Translations under genes and position numbers: made by a program | In this document: in pieces, positions 59,873 through 64,000 of the stretch | How positions within the stretch are numbered: position 1 is the first letter of the stretch | Layout: each line of letters begins with the position of its first letter | Notes under the pieces: model-generated | What the model saw: the letters and a program-made list of their open reading frames with translations, nothing else | The model's database searches: none | What the model was told of the DNA's origin: nothing | Assembly (NCBI GenBank): GCA_017470525.1 | Contig: JAFUYM010000038.1 | Location: forward strand, 116,576 to 180,575 | Origin: Bacteroidaceae bacterium | GTDB taxonomy: Bacteria > Bacteroidota > Bacteroidia > Bacteroidales > Bacteroidaceae | Direction of reading: 5' to 3' | DNA length: 64,000 bases

Positions 59873-60343
59873 TTAACCAAAAGATTTGACAACTTGAGTT
59901 TTTTTGTCTTTTAACGCGTCAATCAATGCATCGAGTTCGTTGGTAAGCGACATGTAGTCCTCCAGTTTCAGAGGACAGGCTTGCAGTTGTTCGCCCATGC
60001 CCTCGGGAATCGTCTCAAAGGCTTGTTCCTCCAATGCCTTGCCTTTCTCGGTCAGGCTCACAATTTGCTGGCGCTTGTCGTTTTCGCCGCGATGACGCTC
60101 CACGAGCCCCTGTTTTTCCATGCGTTGGAGCAGAGGAGTGACGGTATTGGTTTCCAACACCAATCGGTGGGCAATGTCATTCACAGGTTGGCTGTCCTGT
60201 TCCCACAGCACCATCAGTACCAGGTACTGCGGATAGGTGATGCCCAACTGTGTAAGCATCGGTGTGTATGCCTGTGTGATGAGCCGTGCGGCGGTGTAAA
60301 GTCGGAAACAAATTTGATGGTCTAATTGTAATTCTTTGTGCAT
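59873..60343 (-). CDS. ohrR: MarR family regulator of OhrR type
   Basis: 156 residues. The N-terminus LDHQICFRLYTAARL has the conserved redox cysteine (Cys12) of OhrR, and TYPQYLVLMVLWEQD and the winged helix (NTVTPLLQRMEKQGLVERHR) are typical. OhrR represses peroxide-defence genes until its cysteine is oxidised by organic hydroperoxides. It lies downstream of a glutathione peroxidase gene, separated by a hairpin, so it probably controls that gene. The last bases precede the DUF6057 promoter. Confidence 0.88.
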   Translation of the reverse strand: MHKELQLDHQICFRLYTAARLITQAYTPMLTQLGITYPQYLVLMVLWEQDSQPVNDIAHRLVLETNTVTPLLQRMEKQGLVERHRGENDKRQQIVSLTEKGKALEEQAFETIPEGMGEQLQACPLKLEDYMSLTNELDALIDALKDKKTQVVKSFG

Positions 60344-60356
60344 GATAAGTGTCTGT

Positions 60357-60397
60357 AAAAGTGTAGATTGTTCCTTTGAGGTTCAATCTACACTTTT
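60357..60397. terminator. Perfect 14-bp hairpin between gpx and ohrR
   Basis: AAAAGTGTAGATTG and CAATCTACACTTTT with a 13-base loop. On the reverse strand the stem ends in four T. It may end most gpx transcripts while letting some reach ohrR. Confidence 0.75.
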
Positions 60398-60405
60398 GAT
60401 TCCTT

Positions 60406-60948
60406 TTAGAGCATTTCCTCAATGTCTTTCTCAAAGTCCTTTGGCTCTGTTGTGGGAGCATAACGCTTGATGGTTTCGCCGTCCTTCGAAATCAGGAACT
60501 TCGTGAAGTTCCACAAGATGTCGCTGTCTTTCTCCACGCTCTTGCTGAGTTTCTTGAGCATGGCGTGAGTAGCCTTGGCTTTCAAACCGTGAAACTCTTC
60601 GGTGGGTGCCTGCGTCTTCAGATACTCAAAGATAGGCTCTGCGGCAGGACCGTTCACGTCTGTCTTCTTCATGATTTGGAACGTCACACCGTAGTTCAGT
60701 TGGCAGAACTCCTCAATCTGTGCGTCGTTGCCCGGGTCTTGTTCTTTGAACTGATTGCATGGGAAGCCGATGATGACGAGTCCCTTGTCCTGATACTTCT
60801 TGTTCAGTTCCTCCAGTCCTGCAAACTGAGGAGTGAAACCGCACTTGCTGGCTGTGTTCACAATCAGCAACACCTTACCCTCGAACTGAGCGAAATCCAG
60901 TTCCTTACCTTTGCTTGTCAAAGCCTTAAAATCATAAATCTTTGCCAT
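60406..60948 (-). CDS. Glutathione peroxidase-family thiol peroxidase
   Basis: 180 residues. The peroxidatic Cys36 is in NTASKCGFTPQF, followed by GFPCNQFKEQDPG and the active-site Trp and Asn in LWNFTKFLI. The active-site residue is Cys, not selenocysteine, so it likely uses thioredoxin as reductant. It reduces organic hydroperoxides in the cytoplasm. The promoter carries three copies of a 12-bp motif likely to be regulator sites. Confidence 0.94.
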   Translation of the reverse strand: MAKIYDFKALTSKGKELDFAQFEGKVLLIVNTASKCGFTPQFAGLEELNKKYQDKGLVIIGFPCNQFKEQDPGNDAQIEEFCQLNYGVTFQIMKKTDVNGPAAEPIFEYLKTQAPTEEFHGLKAKATHAMLKKLSKSVEKDSDILWNFTKFLISKDGETIKRYAPTTEPKDFEKDIEEML

Positions 60949-61008
60949 AATGATTTTGTTTTAATAATGAGTTGTTTAGTTTTTTTAATTGTTTTTATTG
61001 ATGCTTTT

Positions 61009-61099
61009 GTCGTTTGCGATGCAAAGGTACGACTTTTTATTTATATCGCAAGCGATTTATTATAACTTTAACCTTGTTTAACAATGGGTCGTTTGCGAC
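61009..61099 (-). promoter_or_regulatory. gpx promoter with three 12-bp operator-like sites
   Basis: Reverse-strand TACCTTTG lies at 61022-61029. GTCGTTTGCGAT (61009-61020), ATCGCAAGCGAT (61045-61056; its complement is ATCGCTTGCGAT) and GTCGTTTGCGAC (61088-61099) all fit RTCGYTTGCGAY. The first flanks the start side of the -7 box and the second overlaps the -33 region, the position expected for repression. Confidence 0.7.
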
Positions 61100-61129
61100 A
61101 CATTTCCGTCGGCTTGAAATGATGACAAG

Positions 61130-61168
61130 GAAATGCCCCGCTCGCAGTCACAGCGAACGAGGCATTTC
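61130..61168. terminator. Hairpin, probable terminator of the exported-protein operon
   Basis: GAAATGCC (61130-61137) and GGCATTTC (61161-61168) enclose a TCGC/GCGA inner stem. T-rich on the + side; on the reverse strand the run is short, so a bidirectional role is a guess. Confidence 0.55.
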
Positions 61169-61199
61169 TTTTGAACTAATCTTTTATTACTTGAGATTC

Positions 61200-61261
61200 G
61201 TACCCGAGGGGTACACTGTGCCGTACCCCTCGGGTACACCTCACCGTAGTCGAGGGGTACG
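61200..61261. repeat. GTACCCGAGGGGTAC intergenic palindromic module
   Basis: GTACCCGAGGGGTAC (61200-61214) and GTACCCCTCGGGTAC (61223-61237) are exact inverted copies with an 8-base loop, and each arm is itself nearly palindromic. A further partial copy CGAGGGGTACG follows at 61251-61261. No gene or T run. Confidence 0.82.
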
Positions 61262-61294
61262 TTTCTTTCAATTCATCAACAGGATGGGGTGCTT

Positions 61295-62680
61295 CTATGG
61301 GGAAAGAGGATGTTTGTCAAACCATTCTTGTGAATAGTGTGGAATGCAGATGCTGTTGGAATCCTCGCTGTCAGCACGTTCGATGATGACTTGCTGTGTG
61401 GCTATCATATAGTATATAATGTATGCGTGATAGTGACGCTGTTCATCCATCCAGCCGAGGAAGATGCGTTCGTCCTCCTCGCCGTCGTCTGTCCATGCTC
61501 GGTAACTCACCGTGGGGTTGAGGGTCTTGCGGATGCGTTGGTGGAGGGCATCGAAGTCTTTCTTTGAGGAAGGTGTGCGCACAAGGTGGGCATGGGTGGG
61601 ACAAGGGTGGTCTATGCCTTTCCACCACATGTGACCCTCGTGGTCGTTGCTCACAAAGAGGGTGTCGATGACCTGAGCATGGGGTTGTGACTTTCGGCGT
61701 TGCAACTCCTTTTCCATGAGTTCTATGAGTTTCGTTGGATTTCCTGTCACGTCATTCACCATTTGTTCCGTACCTGTCAAATGTTCGATGAGGCGGGCAA
61801 ATCCGGGGACAACTCCGCATGGTTCGCCAGGGTGTGCCACTACGCGGATGAGACAGAACTGCCCCTGATAGTGACCGGCAAGGTACAGGTGAAAGGCTCC
61901 GTTGACCGTGAATGTGCAGATGACGCTGACCAGATACGGCTTGCCATGCCACACGCTGTTTCTGAGGCTTGTGGTTACGTTGTCGTGTCGGTTGTAGCGA
62001 CTCACCACATCCCGCCATTGTTCTATTTCCTTGTATGTCTTTGAGGGCAATAGGACGATACGGGCTTTGGTGCGGCTGCTCTCATCCGTAGTTCCCAGCC
62101 ACCACTCATAATCTTTGTCACCATCGTACTGAAATATGGTATCGGCGACAAGGGCATCACTGCGTTGCGAGTACTCGTCAAAAAGAAGGATAATAGGGTT
62201 GGCTTCCGTTGCCGACAGTTCCTTGTGGAAGAAGCCTACGCCCGGTCCGTTGGCGGAACTCTTGGCGAGATTGATGCTGCCGGGGCTGTTCACACCGTAC
62301 TTGAACGCCAGTTTCGAGCGGTTGTAGGTCATGAGGAAATAAGCCGATGTGTCGCCTTGCTCGGGGTGCAGGCGCATGGCGATGCGTCCTTCAAACACCT
62401 CGCCTGCTTGTTCTTCGGTCATCTTTCGGAGGTGGGGCAGTTGGTCGATGTAGGGGCGTATGCCATAGAGAACCTTCCTCGTGGCTCCCATCGGTTCATT
62501 ATCGATGGTGATTTCACCTCGGCAGGCATGGTTGCGACCGTTGCTTTCCATGACGAAAAGACCGTCAAGGCTATTCATGGCGAGATAATTCATGATGCTA
62601 TCAACAACTTGGTCGGTTGTTGACTGTGCCAGTATGTCCATCGGACAGAGGAGCAGTAGGTATAAAACAATGTATTTCAT
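61295..62680 (-). CDS. Exported protein of a second sigma/anti-sigma operon
   Basis: 461 residues with signal peptide MKYIVLYLLLLCPMDILAQ. No recognised family. The central part has VCTFTVNGAFHLYLAGHYQG-like beta strands and the C-terminal part has long hydrophilic stretches rich in His, Trp and Asp. It begins 12 bases after the anti-sigma-like gene. It shares gene order, export signal and overall style with the protein at 42360-44231, but I see no convincing residue-level similarity by eye. Confidence 0.65.
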   Translation of the reverse strand: MKYIVLYLLLLCPMDILAQSTTDQVVDSIMNYLAMNSLDGLFVMESNGRNHACRGEITIDNEPMGATRKVLYGIRPYIDQLPHLRKMTEEQAGEVFEGRIAMRLHPEQGDTSAYFLMTYNRSKLAFKYGVNSPGSINLAKSSANGPGVGFFHKELSATEANPIILLFDEYSQRSDALVADTIFQYDGDKDYEWWLGTTDESSRTKARIVLLPSKTYKEIEQWRDVVSRYNRHDNVTTSLRNSVWHGKPYLVSVICTFTVNGAFHLYLAGHYQGQFCLIRVVAHPGEPCGVVPGFARLIEHLTGTEQMVNDVTGNPTKLIELMEKELQRRKSQPHAQVIDTLFVSNDHEGHMWWKGIDHPCPTHAHLVRTPSSKKDFDALHQRIRKTLNPTVSYRAWTDDGEEDERIFLGWMDEQRHYHAYIIYYMIATQQVIIERADSEDSNSICIPHYSQEWFDKHPLSP

Positions 62681-62691
62681 ATTGCGTCCTA

Positions 62692-63249
62692 TTATAAGTT
62701 TTCAAATTCATTCATCATGGCTGTCAGTTCGTTTGCCATTACTTCCATTTCACAATCAATGCAGACATCGTTGTCTGAGGTGGCAAAGTTTTTTTCCTCT
62801 GCTATATTGACGACAGCACTGTGTCGGGTGTTGGAATGCTTGGTGGCGGTTGGGACATTGGGGCGTTGAGCAGGTGGTGCGGTCACCTTTTCCGTTTGCG
62901 GGTTTTCTTCTTTTGCTTCCGTGCGTGGCTCCACAGGCTTGCTGGTTTCCACCTTTGCCACCACCTTGGATTGCCCTTCTTCCTTTTCTGGCATCATCTT
63001 TTCAGCAAGCAGGAAGATTCCTGTGATGACTGCTGCTGCACTGATGGCACGGAGCATCCACATCCGCACAACCTTGCTTCTTTTTTCAGCGGGTTTTATC
63101 TCCTTGCGGGAAGGTGCAATGGCTTCAATCTGTGCCATTACCCTGTCCTCAAAGTCATCGGACAATCGGGGCACTTCTCGCCTTGCTTTCATCCGCCGCA
63201 TCACTTTGTAGAGGGCATCGTCTGCTATGTCAATGTTGTTTGTCTTCAT
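62692..63249 (-). CDS. Membrane-anchored anti-sigma-like protein
   Basis: 185 residues. A cytoplasmic helical N-terminus (LYKVMRRMKARREVPRLSDD and FEDRVMAQIEAI) is followed by one membrane helix at about residues 66-82 (MLRAISAAAVITGIFLLA) and a Pro/Thr/Glu/Lys-rich periplasmic region with a short Cys pair (VCIDCEMEV). This layout fits an anti-sigma factor for the sigma gene 30 bases upstream. Confidence 0.75.
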   Translation of the reverse strand: MKTNNIDIADDALYKVMRRMKARREVPRLSDDFEDRVMAQIEAIAPSRKEIKPAEKRSKVVRMWMLRAISAAAVITGIFLLAEKMMPEKEEGQSKVVAKVETSKPVEPRTEAKEENPQTEKVTAPPAQRPNVPTATKHSNTRHSAVVNIAEEKNFATSDNDVCIDCEMEVMANELTAMMNEFENL

Positions 63250-63279
63250 GTCTGTTGGAGTTGCTTTTTTAGAAATAGT

Positions 63280-63831
63280 TCATGGGTGTGTTGCCCCAAG
63301 TTCCATGTAAAGTTTCTTTCTGATTCGTTGCAGGCGGTTGGCCAGTCGGCTGGCTTCGCTGTTGAGGATGTAGGCAATGTCTTTCAGCGGTTTGCCTTCC
63401 TCATAGTAGAGCCGCAAGAGAAGTTGGTGTTCGTCGGGCAGTCGCCTTACCGCTGCCTCCAATTGCTGCAACTGCTCTTCCTGTGCTCCAGCCATCCACT
63501 CGTCCGTCTCCTCATCTGTCACCTCTGAAAGCAGTCGCTCGTCTTCGTCCCACGAGAGAGTGGTCACTCGCTTCTTCCTTCCATGTTTCAACGCTTCGTT
63601 GTAGGCGATGCGGTGCAGCCATGTGGAGAGCGATGCCTTGCGGTTGTCATACTGCTCCAGAAACCTGAAGGCGTTCACGAATGTGTTTTGTAGCACATCC
63701 TCTGCATCCTCTTGGCGGCTGACAATGCCGAAGATGAAAGCGAATAATTCGCCCTCATATTTCCTCATCAGGTGGCGAAACTCACTTGTTTCCCCTCCTA
63801 AGATACGCTCTATCAGTCGCTTCTCATCCAT
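63280..63831 (-). CDS. ECF-type RNA polymerase sigma factor
   Basis: 183 residues from ATG 63831 (MDEKRLIERI). Region 2 is seen in EDAEDVLQNTFVNAFRFLEQY with RKASLSTWLHRIAYNEAL, and region 4 in LPDEHQLLLRLYYEEGKPLK with the helix-turn-helix IAYILNSEASRLANRLQRIRKK. An acidic linker (ERLLSEVTDEETDEW) joins the two. It heads the second sigma / anti-sigma / exported protein set. The bases from 63832 to the window end hold no gene that I can support. Confidence 0.93.
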   Translation of the reverse strand: MDEKRLIERILGGETSEFRHLMRKYEGELFAFIFGIVSRQEDAEDVLQNTFVNAFRFLEQYDNRKASLSTWLHRIAYNEALKHGRKKRVTTLSWDEDERLLSEVTDEETDEWMAGAQEEQLQQLEAAVRRLPDEHQLLLRLYYEEGKPLKDIAYILNSEASRLANRLQRIRKKLYMELGATHP

Positions 63832-64000
63832 TGAATGCGTAGTTTTCCTACTTCTTTTATCCCTAAAATCCGCAACTATCATCCAATACACGATTAAGGG
63901 TAGATTTATGAGTCGTTAGTAGCAGCTTTCAGTAAAAAGCAACAGCACAACATCAATATGTAGCCACCATCCCCTTACCCCACGATGCGACTTGAGGTAA

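Noticed and set aside
59811-59892. Extended start of the DUF6057 gene, giving overlap with ohrR
   Set aside because: The promoter box at 59838-59845 lies inside that extension, and the start at 59811 gives a normal leader.

Overview
The window looks like a chromosome segment from a Bacteroidales bacterium, most likely Prevotellaceae. The evidence is the repeated use of the Bacteroidetes promoter type (TTTG, about 19-20 bases, TAnnTTTGC) on both strands, a type III glutamine synthetase, families such as DUF3256, DUF4295, DUF4494, DUF4298, DUF5686 and DUF6057, type B L31, many exported proteins ending in Ala-Gln signal peptides, and a BspA/chitobiase-type surface protein with a C-terminal tail common in Prevotella. 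I see no prophage, insertion sequence or CRISPR array.

Layout. 1-6000: end of glnN, a candidate structured RNA, then a run of exported repeat proteins (WG repeats, beta-helix, YFFDxDPG repeats, and a secreted protein with a DnaJ-like cysteine cluster). 5900-11300: a reverse-strand tripartite efflux operon (TolC, adaptor, split MacB-type ABC transporter) with a DUF3256 gene at its end. 11300-11720: RNase P RNA. 11800-16600: a GH43 glycosidase, an HtrA protease, a second candidate structured RNA and tRNA-Ser. 16700-21900: a tight four-gene operon (ATP-grasp, CDP-alcohol phosphatidyltransferase, HAD, DUF5686 outer-membrane protein). 22200-30100: core genes: RelA-type (p)ppGpp synthetase, rlmH, tRNA-Arg, rpmB-rpmG-DUF4295, ftsY, rimO, a small HU and a membrane-spanning HU-LysM protein. 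30100-39200: surface proteins, a PLP-binding protein, a Crp-type regulator, a hydroxyacid dehydrogenase, a flippase and a glycosyltransferase. 39200-46500: rpmE2, fructose-bisphosphate aldolase, PAP2 phosphatase, a sigma/anti-sigma/exported protein triad and an EamA transporter. 46500-52400: a GxxExxY gene within phased 11-bp repeats, a possible nuclease, truA, a MATE transporter, a GH27 alpha-galactosidase and DUF4298. 52500-60950: an S9 peptidase, a DUF6057 / CxxCH lipoprotein / DUF6057 operon, an OhrR-like regulator and glutathione peroxidase. 61300-63830: a second sigma/anti-sigma/exported protein triad.

The least ordinary items are: (i) an HU DNA-binding domain joined through a membrane helix to a periplasmic LysM, which could physically link nucleoid and cell wall; (ii) the GxxExxY gene with helically phased repeats on both sides, one running into its stop codon; (iii) the DUF6057 operon with its predicted heme-binding propeller lipoprotein; (iv) two copies of an AT-rich palindromic element that lie directly in front of genes and carry promoter -7 boxes; (v) three leader or intergenic regions that fold into long structures and do not match an RNA class I can name; (vi) three near-identical 12-mers around the glutathione peroxidase promoter; and (vii) two parallel ECF sigma/anti-sigma/large exported protein operons.
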